NCBI GenBank assembly: GCA_036874045.1
Contig: JAZBRI010000008.1
Location: forward strand, 4,107,001 to 4,171,000
DNA length: 64,000 bases
Direction: 5' to 3'
Source: Cymodocea nodosa
Taxonomy: Eukaryota; Streptophyta; Magnoliopsida; Alismatales; Cymodoceaceae
A program made the position numbers and the translations under genes. The notes below the pieces were generated by a model, which was given only the letters and a program-made list of their open reading frames with translations, ran no database searches and was not told the origin of the DNA. This document shows, one piece after another, positions 34,201 to 44,926 of this stretch (its first letter is position 1; each line of letters begins with the position of its first letter).

Positions 34201-35145
34201 ATAGCTGCGAAGAATATCGAAGTGATACAGGAGCTGAAGGACACATTAAAATCAGAATTTGATATGAAGGATCTTGGTCCAGTTGACAGAATTCTTGGAA
34301 TGGAGATTAGGCGTGAAAGAAATTCTGGTAAGCTATTTTTGAATCAACAGAAGTATATTGAGAAGATCCTTAGCAGATTTGGTATGGCTTCATGCAAAGC
34401 CATTAGCACGCCTTATGACAGAAATGTCAAATTGTCATATGCAATGTGTCCACAAACTGATTCTGAAAAGCTTGATATGCAGCGAGTTCCTTATGCACAG
34501 GCAGTTGGAAGTCTTATGTATGCTATGGTATGCACTAGGCCTGAGCTGGCATATCCTTTGAGTGTTGTTAGTAGGTTCATGTCCAATCCGGGTAGGGAAC
34601 ATTGGAAAGCAGTTAAAAGGATATTCAGATATTTGAAAGGAACTCCAGGTGTTGGCTTGATGTATGCAGCAGATCAAGGTTGTACTATGGCTGGTTATAC
34701 AGACTCAGACTATGTAGGTGATGTTGACAGAAGGAGATTATTATCTGGTTATGTCTTTACATTTGCAGGTCCTATTGTGAGTTGGAAATCAACTCTTTAG
34801 CCTACGGTATCTCTGTCCACAACTGAGGCTGAATATGTGGCTATGACAGAAGCTACAAAGGAAGGGATTTGGTTAAAAGGCTTACTTGGAGACTTTGGTT
34901 GGCACATTGATAAAGCTGATATCTTCTGTGATAGTCTTAGCGCTATTTGTCTCTCCAAAGATAATGTCTTTCATGATAGAACTAAACATATTGATGTTAA
35001 GTATCACTTCCTCAGGAATGAAGACAGGATAAAGATTATGAAGGTCAACACAAAGGACAATCCGGTTGATATGTTTACAAAGGGCATTGTTGAAAGCAAG
35101 TTCAAGCATTGCTTGGACTTACTCAATGTCTATTGCTACTGCTGA
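31207..35145 (+). pseudogene. Copia 2 gag-pol polyprotein with in-frame stops
   Basis: One continuous frame of 1312 codons from ATG to TGA, without any frameshift but with 11 internal stops (eight TAG, two TGA, one TAA) at probable Trp, Gln or Arg positions. Order: gag (KIEKFDGKNSFSLWKIKM, then a UBN2 region); a zinc knuckle CHYCKEKGH whose last Cys is now Tyr; protease (MDLGASHHMTP, DLGA for DSGA); integrase (CKHCVFGKQKRVSF, DCHSRMNWVFF, TDNGLEFCS, QQNGEAERLNRT); reverse transcriptase (QLDVKTAFLHGELEE, YIDDILIAA); RNase H (YTDSDYVGDVDRR, STTEAEYVAMTEA, RTKHIDVKYHFLRN). The gag-first, integrase-before-RT order is the normal copia layout. This copy is inactive. Confidence 0.93.
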
Positions 35146-35199
35146 CCCAAGTTGGGTCTTGGTGATCCATCACCTATTCGTGGTGAAGATTGATGAAAG

Positions 35200-35213
35200 A
35201 CAAGGTGGAGATT
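35200..35213 (+). promoter_or_regulatory. Polypurine tract of copia 2
   Basis: ACAAGGTGGAGATT directly precedes the 3' LTR, as in Tork-type copia elements. Confidence 0.8.
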
Positions 35214-35472
35214 TGTGATGCGTGTGTCTTCCATCAAGTATATGTATGTGTCATTGAATATGGTTGTATTTCTTTGATAATTTGTACAGGGGCAAACATG
35301 TCTTTTGGGTATCACCAACCATTGCCCCTATATATGTAAGGGGTCATCCACGTCCAAGGGATGCCATGCCAAACCATCCCTTGATTTTGTTCTCCCCCTT
35401 CTTTATACCAGCAACCATACATCAAGGAATCACGATAGATTGATCACCTGTGGACGTACCCATGTTGGGGAA
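35214..35472 (+). repeat. Copia 2 3' LTR, first part
   Basis: Matches the first 259 bp of the 5' LTR and stops at CATGTTGGGGAA, where a gypsy LTR begins. The rest of the LTR is at 48880-48993. The insertion has an imperfect 5-bp duplication, GGGAA here and AGGAA at 48875-48879. Confidence 0.92.
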
Positions 35473-36890
35473 TGTTTAGAATGAAAAAGTGCATATTATT
35501 AACGGTTAAATGATGGTTAATTACATAATATTTAGCTTATCATGTAAGAATTAAGCCATGATGTTATAATTGCACTATTATATGCTTTAATTGAAGAATC
35601 TACTTAATTTTGGGGAATTAATGTCAATTTAGTACATTTCTGAACTATCGGTAAGTTGCAGGCTATAAAATTCTTAAGTATACGAATTTTCTGATAATTC
35701 GGACAGTTATGTTTAACAGACCGATCATGTCGGATAATTATGTTTAAATTGCCGAGCAGTTATATTTTGAAAGTTTCCTGAAGTTAATAACTAGTCGTTT
35801 CATTGCATTAATTTCTCATTTAGCTAAACGTTAAGTTAACGTGTGTTTTTATTGAAAAGCATGATATGTTTTAAAGTTATATCTTCTGTATCATGAACAG
35901 TGCATGTTTTGATAACTCGTTAAGTTAGTGAGTAAAAGAAGAGACGAACTCGTTAAGTTAACATAACTAAACACGTTGAGTTGCTATATTGAACACTAAG
36001 GCAACGCGTTAGGTTAGCGTTATAAACTTAAGTTGTTATTTTTGCACGTGGTAAAATTCTTATTATAAAAACATTTGTTTATTACTGAATCGGTGAGTTA
36101 TCTATAACAACTTGTAACTCTTTGAAATGTTATTTTATGATTAAACTACTGCTGACATGTGTCGAGATCTGGTAGATTTACTTAAGTTATATATCGGTGA
36201 GTTATTTGTAACTATCTGAAATGCATCTAAGCATCAGATAGTTAAGTTTATAAGTATCTGAAATGCACTTGAGCATCGGATAGTTAAATTTATGCACGTG
36301 TTGAATTTAAATGCTTTAGTATATCACGTGAGATGCACATGTTTAACTCATTAAGTTAGCATAACTGTATGCGTTGAGTTACATGAATACACACTAAGGC
36401 AGCACGTTATGTTAGCAGCTTATTTCTTTATATTTTCTAATATGCCACTGTAGTGGTTGTAGAAACAAGACAGTTGGAAGGAAAACCACGATCACACGTA
36501 TCACGCAGGAATTCAATCGTCGAAGGGAAAAGAAATCATCGCCATTGATATGAATGAAGGAAATCCAACCGACCATTCAAGCAGAAGCAGTTATTACTGA
36601 AGAAACATAAAAGAAAAGAAGAAAAAGAAGTAAAGCGTGCGTGTGTGATCAATGGACGACCAGTATATATAGAGGAGGAGCACCGAGCTTTTTGCAGACA
36701 GTATCGGCGATTCTCCGAAGTATTACACCAACCATCGTTACCACCACCATATCCACCACAATCACCAACCATCGAAGGTCTGTGAGAATACTTTCTTGAT
36801 GTCGGGTCGATTCTGAGGCAAACATAGTGCTTGACAACTATTGTGAGGAGTGATCCCGTCGCAGGAAGGGAAGCCATTTTCACTAAGCAC
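35473..36890 (+). repeat. Gypsy A-family solo LTR, left part (mosaic)
   Basis: Starts TGTTTAGAATG and matches the A LTR, but carries roughly 490 extra bp between about 35690 and 36350. Part of the extra sequence (about 35777-36120) is nearly identical, in inverse orientation, to about 61290-61783. It breaks off at CACTAAGCAC, where element M begins. The sequence resumes at 48522. No internal gypsy sequence lies between LTR start and end, so this is a solo LTR. Confidence 0.85.
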
Positions 36891-39041
36891 TGTAAACGCT
36901 TTTGTGTGTTATTAAAATAATGGCAAAAGCGCAAATTTTACATTTATAACTGCAAGCGCACGATGCCCATTGTAATAAGCATGTGCAAGTACGGGTCGAA
37001 TCCACAAGGAGTTTGTCTTAAATAATTTTATTAAAATGATTATCCGATTAAATATCCACATTAAACTAATTCATAATTAAACTCTGATTACTTAATATTA
37101 ATATACAAAATTTGTAGCACAATTAAGGTTTATAAGATTACCCCAAAATCCAATTAGTTATGATAAGATATTTAAGAAATCAATGAGTATTAATCCGGAA
37201 AGCACAGAATTTATGCTCGACTTTTAACTCCAATAACTTCCAACTTGAACGTTTAAAAATCCAGAATAAATAATGGTTGAAAAGATCCTCGGAATATCTT
37301 TCAAATGGCTATGAATTCGTGGATTAAATCAACTTAAAACTCTAGCAATATCTTATTTAAGAAAGGGGCGCAGACGGTTATGGAAACTTTCCAAAAACGC
37401 ACCTTCGGTTCAAAAATCAAATCTCCGTCAAATCTTCATGAAATGCTACGAAATAAGCGCGCCTTGAAAGTAAATCCATTACACTAACAAGGAAAATTTA
37501 CAGAACTGAATTCCACAAAATACACAATGCAAGCATAGCGCAGGCGTCGAGCTAAAAACTAGCACTCAACAGAGACTCAAAACTGCTGATACCTTCACAA
37601 AATAAAATCGAAAAGCTTTGAAAAACATTCTAAAAAATTCTAAAACTTTGTAAACTTATTCTACATTCATTATACTTACAAAACGAAACAAAAAATGGAA
37701 TTTATAGATGACGAACAATTAGATACAATTCGAAGAAAAACTACTAATAATCTAACCATCTAAGAACGGAAAACTGCCTTCACAATTCACATCATCACAT
37801 TCATTCAGACTAAACATATAATATGAACTCAATCCTGATATCAATTAACATCAAAACAATATGTGATCTTTAATATAGAACATTTGAAACAAAGATTTAT
37901 GCATAGAATTTCGTCCTTCCACATACTCAAACTATACTCATACATATAAAATTGTAAAACATGAAAACTAGTATGAGGATCTCTCCTTTCCATCATACCT
38001 TTTAATCCTCCACGTTTCTTCAAGCAATGACTCCCCAAAGTCCTTGAAATCGATGCTCCATAGGGCTGTCACCACCTATAGCACGTCCAAGTGAAGCTTC
38101 TAAGGTTGCCTTGAAGAAGAGTGGTGCACGTCCTCAAGATCTTGCCTCCAAGACCCACAACTTTGGCTTCCACATCTAAGAATGGTGCTTCCGATGACTC
38201 AACTCTGAAGATCCTAACCTTTTGCTCCACTCCAAATTAGTCACACAAGCCTCCCAATCCACCAAGATGAACGCCCAAGGAGATCCTAACGTATGGCCGT
38301 CTGAATTGAAGAGAAGGTGTCTTCTAGGAGGAGTGGAAGACGCCAAAGCTCACCATTCTTGAAGAGAGCTTGTTCAAGATCAAGGGGAAGATGGGACTTT
38401 CTGGATGGAGATGTTGGAATGGCTGAAACCGCAGCTGCAATGTGTTGGAAGAGAAGGAGATAGCCTAGAATTGAGTGGTCAAACACTTTAAATACTCTAG
38501 GCTTTTGTTGCTTGGGCTCCAATAAGTTGCATCCAATGGCCCACGTTTTTTCCTCTTTAATCCACCTTGATTTCATGATTTATTGACCTATAAAACTCAA
38601 AACCAAGTTGGATGCACATATACATTGAATATAAATCATATGATGCAAATATAGTATACATGCATGCATGAGTTGCCATATATGGAAAGTTGCCAAATTA
38701 GGAAGGTTTTGGTCTACAACTTTTTCACATGTACATACATGAATTACTTAAAGTTCTTTAGTTTAACATCATATTTAAGTGATTTGGCAATCATACAATG
38801 TATATAAAGTCATACATTGAAGAATTATAAGAATTATGTCTAATACAAGGGCTATTGACTAGGTGTTAATTTAATAAAGGATAAATTTGTACATTATCAA
38901 CTATTTAATCCCTAATTCATACATATGTCTAAAAATATGATTTTCATGTAATCCTTTATAAGAACATATATAATGATGACTTATAATCCTTAACATGCAT
39001 GAATTAACATATATAAAATGCACAAATTGATACTTTACACA
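36891..39041 (-). repeat. 3' LTR of gypsy M
   Basis: 2151 bp. On the minus strand it starts TGTGTAAAGTATC next to the polypurine tract and ends AGCGTTTACA. Only one copy is present. Short ORFs inside (37841-38038, 38286-38576) look like chance. Confidence 0.8.
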
Positions 39042-39054
39042 CCCCCATACCTAG
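39042..39054 (-). promoter_or_regulatory. Polypurine tract of gypsy M
   Basis: CTAGGTATGGGGG on the minus strand, directly before the LTR. The preceding sequence (TTTGCTAAGGGACTAGCAAA on the minus strand) closely matches that before the A-family tract, supporting common ancestry. Confidence 0.8.
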
Positions 39055-40659
39055 TCTTTGCTAGTCCCTTAGCAAAAGACTAAAACTAAACAATGATAAC
39101 ACAAAGCCCATATAAAAGCACATTCAATAAAAACCAAAAACAAACAAACTAAGAAATAAATAACAAAAATAAAACTAACCTAGGCCACTTTCGTAGGGAT
39201 CACGACTACACTTAGCATGTGTAGCAAGCCTTTAAACCCCTAGGTCACCCTAGTGGTGGAGTTGTGTCTCCAGAGGGTTTTTAGCGGATATACCCACAAA
39301 ATCCAAAACATAACATAAAACAACACAATTAAAAGATGAAAACAACAAAAATATGCTCTTGGTTTCCTAAACATGGATAAAGTTGCTTTTAAGTAGTCTT
39401 GACCTATTAGCTTCACCTTTATTCAATCACCTCTCACCTTTCTGGATTGGATTCAAATAATCATTCAATTTCCATCCTAAGAAAGTAAAGTACTATATAA
39501 ATAGGTGTATGTGAAATTGGCCAAGACTAAGAAATAACCTACTCAACTCCCTCCAAGTTACCTAGGTAATCCCAAAGGTCTATCCTTGAGTCCATTATCC
39601 TTTTATTTTGACTCTCTTTTTTTTCTTTTTTTCTCTTTTTTATTACCTCCTACTCCAGCACCTTTTTACGCGACCACAATCCCTTACTTAGGGGAAAGTT
39701 GACCGGTTACTCAGTAGCTTTTGTAAGAACAAGTAATCAATCTCTCTTCTACTTTTTCTTTTCTTTTTCTTTTTCTTTTCTTTTTTTTCATTTTTCTTGT
39801 TTTTTTTTCTCTCTCTCTCCCTAACCCTCTACCCTTAAGAGTGCCTCCCACATCATTGTGTAGGAATGAGCAATTTTACCTTAGCCGTTTTATTCTACCC
39901 TTCTCATAGGACAACCCCAAGGTATATTCCTAGGTTTTTACCTAAGTTTCCCTTCAAGAGGAGTGGTTCCTTCCTAGTCAAGGCCTCATGTAAGTGCAAT
40001 ATTACATATAAGCTCAAAAATATGGATGGTTTTGAATTTTATTCTTCTCCTCCCCTTAAAGTTCAAGGTTTCTTTCCTAAAGGATTCACTTTTAGATCTC
40101 AATTATACCTAAAAGAACTCTATCCATTAGGGCCTATGAGCATTTATAAAACAAAATAAACAAGAAAAAGTACAAAATCGAAAAAAAACTGTCGTCAAAT
40201 GCCTCCCCCCATACCTAAATCTTGCATTGTCCCCAATGTAAAAGAAAGTATTTAGGCAATAAGATAAAATCATGAAGATGACAAAAATAAAAGAAACAAA
40301 CTATGACAAGCAAGGACAGATTACACCCCCATACCTAGCATGTAATCCATATGCACATGTGTAAATTTAAATTGTATTATTCCTAAAACATACAATGGAG
40401 ATTGAGTAGTATGCTGAAGAAATAATGTTCAATACATGTATCATTCAAATGCATCATACAGAAATAAGGTGAAGAGTGCGTGCCTTGCTTGATGAAGAAA
40501 AATAATAACTACAAAACTAACAAACATATCAAAACAGAAAAGAAATTTATATAAATAGAACTATAGCATGCGATTAAGAATAAAAATACTAACAAAAAGA
40601 AATTTTTGTTTTTGTTTTTTTGTTTTTGTTTTATTATTTTTTGTTTTTTTTATATCTAC
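39055..40659 (-). other. 3' non-coding region of gypsy M
   Basis: No gene. Contains long pyrimidine runs on the plus strand (39600-39810), and the conserved CATTG/CAATG hairpin with purine tract (40201-40241, inverted). A further G-run lies near 40323-40337. Confidence 0.6.
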
Positions 40660-42057
40660 TCATGCAGATGGTGAAGGGTTAGTTCCTGAAGTCTCTCCTT
40701 GTGCCAAATGCACACCTGCCAAGCGAGGATTTGGTACAATGTTACTTGGTAATTCTCCCCGTGCTCTACCTCCAGATGAAGTAGACAACCTATCAAACTT
40801 TGCTTCTAATCCCTTAATGATTTGGTCATGGCTAGCTAAAATGGGATTTACTTGTCTGCTAACTTGAATTAGGGATTGAATCCCTTTCTCCATTTCAGTA
40901 AATCTTTTCTCCAAGGCGGACATTCTATCACTTAAAATTGGTTGAGTGGGTCCATGATGCTCAGTATGGTTTCCAGGTGCTTCCTGTTGTCGCCACGAAA
41001 AATTGGGATGGTTTCTCCATCCCAGGGTATAGTGTGATGACGGTTGGAATGACCTTTGTCCCATATTAATGGCATTGACTTCCTCAAACTGTTGTCCTTG
41101 CATTGCAGGGCATTCTTCCATGATGTGCCCAGGAATTCCACATGCTATACACTTGACTTCAATCACTTTATCTTTTCCCTTTTGTTGACTTATAATCAGA
41201 TCTTCTACTTTTTTAACCATGGACGACATCCTAGCTTCCATGCCTACCATGGGGTCTACTGTGTGCATTCCCCTTGCCAAAGTTCTATCAAATGTTCTAT
41301 CTGATGAACTTTCCATTTCCATTATTCTCTCAGCAAGGTCCACAAGTCTATCCCATGCACTAACTTCATCTAATCTCATGAATCGTCCAGGACATACAGA
41401 TTCTAATATCAACTTGGTCTGATAATCCAATCCTTCATAGATTACTTGACACTGTCTTGATTTAAGTAGACCATGATTAGGACATCTTGCCACTAGTCTA
41501 TTGAAACGTTCAAAATATTTCCAAAAATGTTCATTGGTTTGCTGGCAGATGTTTATAATAGCATTCTTAGCTTGAATGGTCTTATGCAAAGGATGAAATT
41601 TCTTAATAAAGACAGCACAAAAATCAGTCCAAGTACAAATGGAATTAACAAGAAGGGTGTTCAACCATAGCTTTGCATCATCTCGAAGAGCGAAAGGAAT
41701 AAATTTCAACTTTATTGCATCCACAAGTACTTCAGGTAGATTAATCATGTTCCAAACATCATTAAAGTCATTTAGAAATGCATATGCATCTTCCTTATCT
41801 AGTCCATGAAATCTAGGTAACTGATTTACATAATTCATATGCAATTGAAATTTATGTCCATCTACTTGAGGTAATACAAGACAAGAGGGATGGTCATGTA
41901 TTTGAGGATAGCAGATGTCCTCAAGAGAAGGTAATTGTTGGTTTATACCTTGGTCTCCCATCCTTACAGGCTCTTCTAACACACTAACTTCTTCTTGTAA
42001 AGGGGGTTGTCTAATTAACCTAGATGCACTATCTCTCACCCACTTAGAAGTTTGCAT
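40660..42057 (-). CDS. Gypsy M gag (capsid plus zinc knuckle), downstream of integrase
   Basis: 465 aa, uninterrupted, ATG start. Capsid domain: LPQVDGHKFQLHMNYVNQLP, FHGLDKEDAYAFLNDFNDVW, FALRDDAKLWLNTL, FWKYFERFNRLVARCPNH. A CCHC knuckle (CIACGIPGHIMEEC) lies near residue 310, followed by GWRNHPNFSWRQQ, a coiled coil and a C-terminal LPSNIVPNP linker. In canonical Athila/Tat polyproteins this linker runs on into the LRSG segment before protease; here the protein stops and the LRSG segment is in the 5' ORF instead. It begins about 200 bp after the integrase stop. A minus-strand TTGTTAG just before the ATG could be a splice acceptor. It is homologous to the element A and B gags. Confidence 0.92.
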   Translation of the reverse strand: MQTSKWVRDSASRLIRQPPLQEEVSVLEEPVRMGDQGINQQLPSLEDICYPQIHDHPSCLVLPQVDGHKFQLHMNYVNQLPRFHGLDKEDAYAFLNDFNDVWNMINLPEVLVDAIKLKFIPFALRDDAKLWLNTLLVNSICTWTDFCAVFIKKFHPLHKTIQAKNAIINICQQTNEHFWKYFERFNRLVARCPNHGLLKSRQCQVIYEGLDYQTKLILESVCPGRFMRLDEVSAWDRLVDLAERIMEMESSSDRTFDRTLARGMHTVDPMVGMEARMSSMVKKVEDLIISQQKGKDKVIEVKCIACGIPGHIMEECPAMQGQQFEEVNAINMGQRSFQPSSHYTLGWRNHPNFSWRQQEAPGNHTEHHGPTQPILSDRMSALEKRFTEMEKGIQSLIQVSRQVNPILASHDQIIKGLEAKFDRLSTSSGGRARGELPSNIVPNPRLAGVHLAQGETSGTNPSPSA

Positions 42058-42259
42058 ACACTAACAATATCACAAAAGAAATATTTTTATAGAAAAAGGT
42101 ACAAATGACACTTACAGTGGAATAGTCTTTGATCCCAACACCTGCATGTTAGATGGGTAAGTACATAATTGAAAAACAAGATGTACATAATGACAAAATC
42201 AACAAAAAGAAATAAGAGTAATTACATCTAAAACTAATAAAAAGAAAAACAAAAGAGCA

Positions 42260-44926
42260 CTAATTATCAGATTCAGCATAGACAACATCGATTAAAACAA
42301 CATTCTCTCCATGGCCAAATAATCTTTGCTGCAAGAAAGGTTTTAAATGGTGGCCATTGACCTTAGAAACTTCCCCACTCTTAGGGTTTTCAATCTCCAC
42401 TGCTCCATGAGGAAATGTACTTTTTACCACAAAAGGTCCTATCCACCGTGATCTTAACTTACCAGGAAATAGATGTAGTCTAGAATTATACAACAATACC
42501 TGCTACCCTACTTCAAAATTCTTACGAAAGAGCTTGCTATCATGAAATACTTTACTCTTTTCTTTAGCTATTCGTGAATTCTCATATGCCTCTCTCCGTA
42601 TTTCTTCTAATTCAGTCAATTGAAAATTTCTTTTCTTACTAGCAACCTTTAAATCTAAGTTGAGTCTTTGAATAGCCCATCTTGCCTTATGCTCAAGCTC
42701 TACTGGTAAATGACATGCCTTTTCAAACACTACTCTATATGGAGACATATTTAAAACAGACTTAAAAGCAGTCCGATAAGCCCATAATGCCTCATCTAAC
42801 TTTTCTGCCCAATCTTTTCTTGTCTTTCCAACTATCTTTTCCAAAATTTGCTTAATTTGCTTATTGGCATTTTCTACTTGTCCATTGGTTTATGGGTGAT
42901 AGGGGGTTGTCATTTTATGGTTTACTCCGAATTTTTTCATTAATACTTCAAAACTTCTATTATTAAAGTGTGTTCCCCTATCACTAATGATTGCTCTAGG
43001 AATGCCAAATCTAGCAAAAATGTTGCTCTTAATAAAATTTATTACTACCTTAGAATCACAAATCCGTGTGGGAATAGTTTCAACCCATTTGGACACATAA
43101 TCAATAGCTAATAGAATATACAAATAACCTCCAGAATTAGGGAAGGGTCCCATGAAATCAATACCCCACACGTCAAATACTTCAACTTCAATAATTGGTG
43201 TAATCAGCATCATATTTCTTCTAGTCAATCTTCCCACTTTTTGACCATCTCTACAATTCTTAACATAGAAGTATGCATCTTTATGTAATGTGGGCCAGAA
43301 AAAACCACATTGAAGAACTTTAGTTGCAGTCTTAATAGGGTTAAGATGACCACCAGTAGGTTGGTCATGACAAAAAGATAGCACACTATGAATTTCCATA
43401 TCTGGGATGCATCTCCTCAAAATCAAATCAGGGCCTAACTTATAAAGATAGGGGTCATCCCAATAAAATTTTTTGGCCCTAGCTAAAAATCTCTTAATAT
43501 CTTGCCTTGACCAATTGCTATGTAGTTGTTTTGTCACAAGATAATTCACAATATCTGCAAACCAAGGGATTGGAGTTATAGCCATCAACTGCTTGTCAGG
43601 AAATGATTCATCAATGGGTAACTCCCCTTGAGGCGTGACAATACAAGACAAGTGGTCGACAACTACGTTCTCACATCCTTTCTTATCTTTTATCTCAATA
43701 TCAAATTCTTGCAAGAGAAGAATCCATCTAACTAATCTAGCCTTAGCATCTTTTTTAGCTAATAAATATTTAATGGCAGAATGATCAGTGAAAATGATAA
43801 CCTTAGAGCTTTGCAAATAAGATCTAAACTTCTCAAGAGCAAAAACTATAGCTAAAAATTCTTTCTCTATAACTATATAGTTCAATTGGGCTGCATTAAG
43901 AGTTTTAGTAGCATAATAGATTACCCTAGGTAATTTATCAATTCTTTGCCCCAACACAGCACCAATTGCATAATTTGATGCATCACACATCAACTCGAAT
44001 GGTTGAGACCAATCAGGAGGATACACAATAGGGGCTGAGGTGAGGACTCCCTTAAGCTTATCAAAGACATCTTGACATTCTCTAGAGAATTCAAACTTAT
44101 GATCCTTTGATAATAAACTAGTTAAAGGACGGGCAATCTTACTAAAATCCTTAATAAATCGTCTATAAAACCCAGCATGACCCAAAAATGCTCTTATATC
44201 CTTAACAGATTTAGGGGGTGGTAGGTTGGCTATCAAGTCTACTTTGGCCTTATCTACTTCCAACCCATTCTTAGAAACAACATGGCCCAACACAATTCCA
44301 TGTTGCACCATGAAGTGGCATTTCTCCCAATTTAAAACCAAATTTTTCTCTATACATCTTTTTAAAACCAATTCTAAATTCTTAAGACACACATCAAATG
44401 AAGAACCTGACATAGAGAAATCATCCATAAAAATCTCTAAGAAGTTATCAATCATGTCCGAAAAGATTCCAGTCATACACCTTTGAAAAGTTGCAGGAGC
44501 ATTACACAAACCAAAGGGCATGCCCCGGAATGCAAAAGTACCAAAAGGACATGTGAATGTGGTTTTCTCTTGGTCACAAGGTGCTACAGGAATTTGGTTA
44601 TATCCAGAATAACCATCTAGGAAGCAATAATATTCTTGCCCAGCTAACTTCTCTAACATTTGATCCATAAAAGGCAAGGGAAAATGGTCTTTCCTAGTGG
44701 CGGTATTTAGTTTTCTATAATCAATACACACTCGCCATCCTGTTTGCACTCTAGTAGGGACTAGTTCATGATTGCTATTTTCTACAACTGTAATACCAGA
44801 TTTCTTTGGGACAACCTTAACAGGGCTAACCCAAGGACTATCAGAAATAGGATAAATGATGTCATAATCTAGCCACTTAATAATTTCTTTTCTAACCACA
44901 TCTTTTATGTTTGGGTTTAATCTTCT
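42260..44926 (-). pseudogene. Gypsy M reverse transcriptase, RNase H, integrase
   Basis: Same frame as the protease region, separated from it by TAG at 44927. Internal stops are TAA at 42890-42892 (at a Gln in the PYHPQT-like motif) and TAG at 42503-42505. [42 protein letters not shown]. RNase [25 protein letters not shown]. Integrase: [25 protein letters not shown], then the C-terminal [13 protein letters not shown] module, ending at 42260. The expected HHCC second Cys pair is altered (NCRDGQKVG). No frameshift in 2.7 kb. It is clearly related to the element A pol. Confidence 0.93.

Noticed and set aside
31207-35145. TAG as a sense codon for Trp (altered genetic code), given many TAG at Trp positions
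   Set aside because: TGG is used at conserved Trp sites throughout, TAG also falls at Gln positions, and TGA and TAA occur as well. Decay of methylated elements explains the pattern better.
38286-38576. 96-codon minus-strand ORF in the M LTR
   Set aside because: No recognisable domain; it lies wholly within an LTR.
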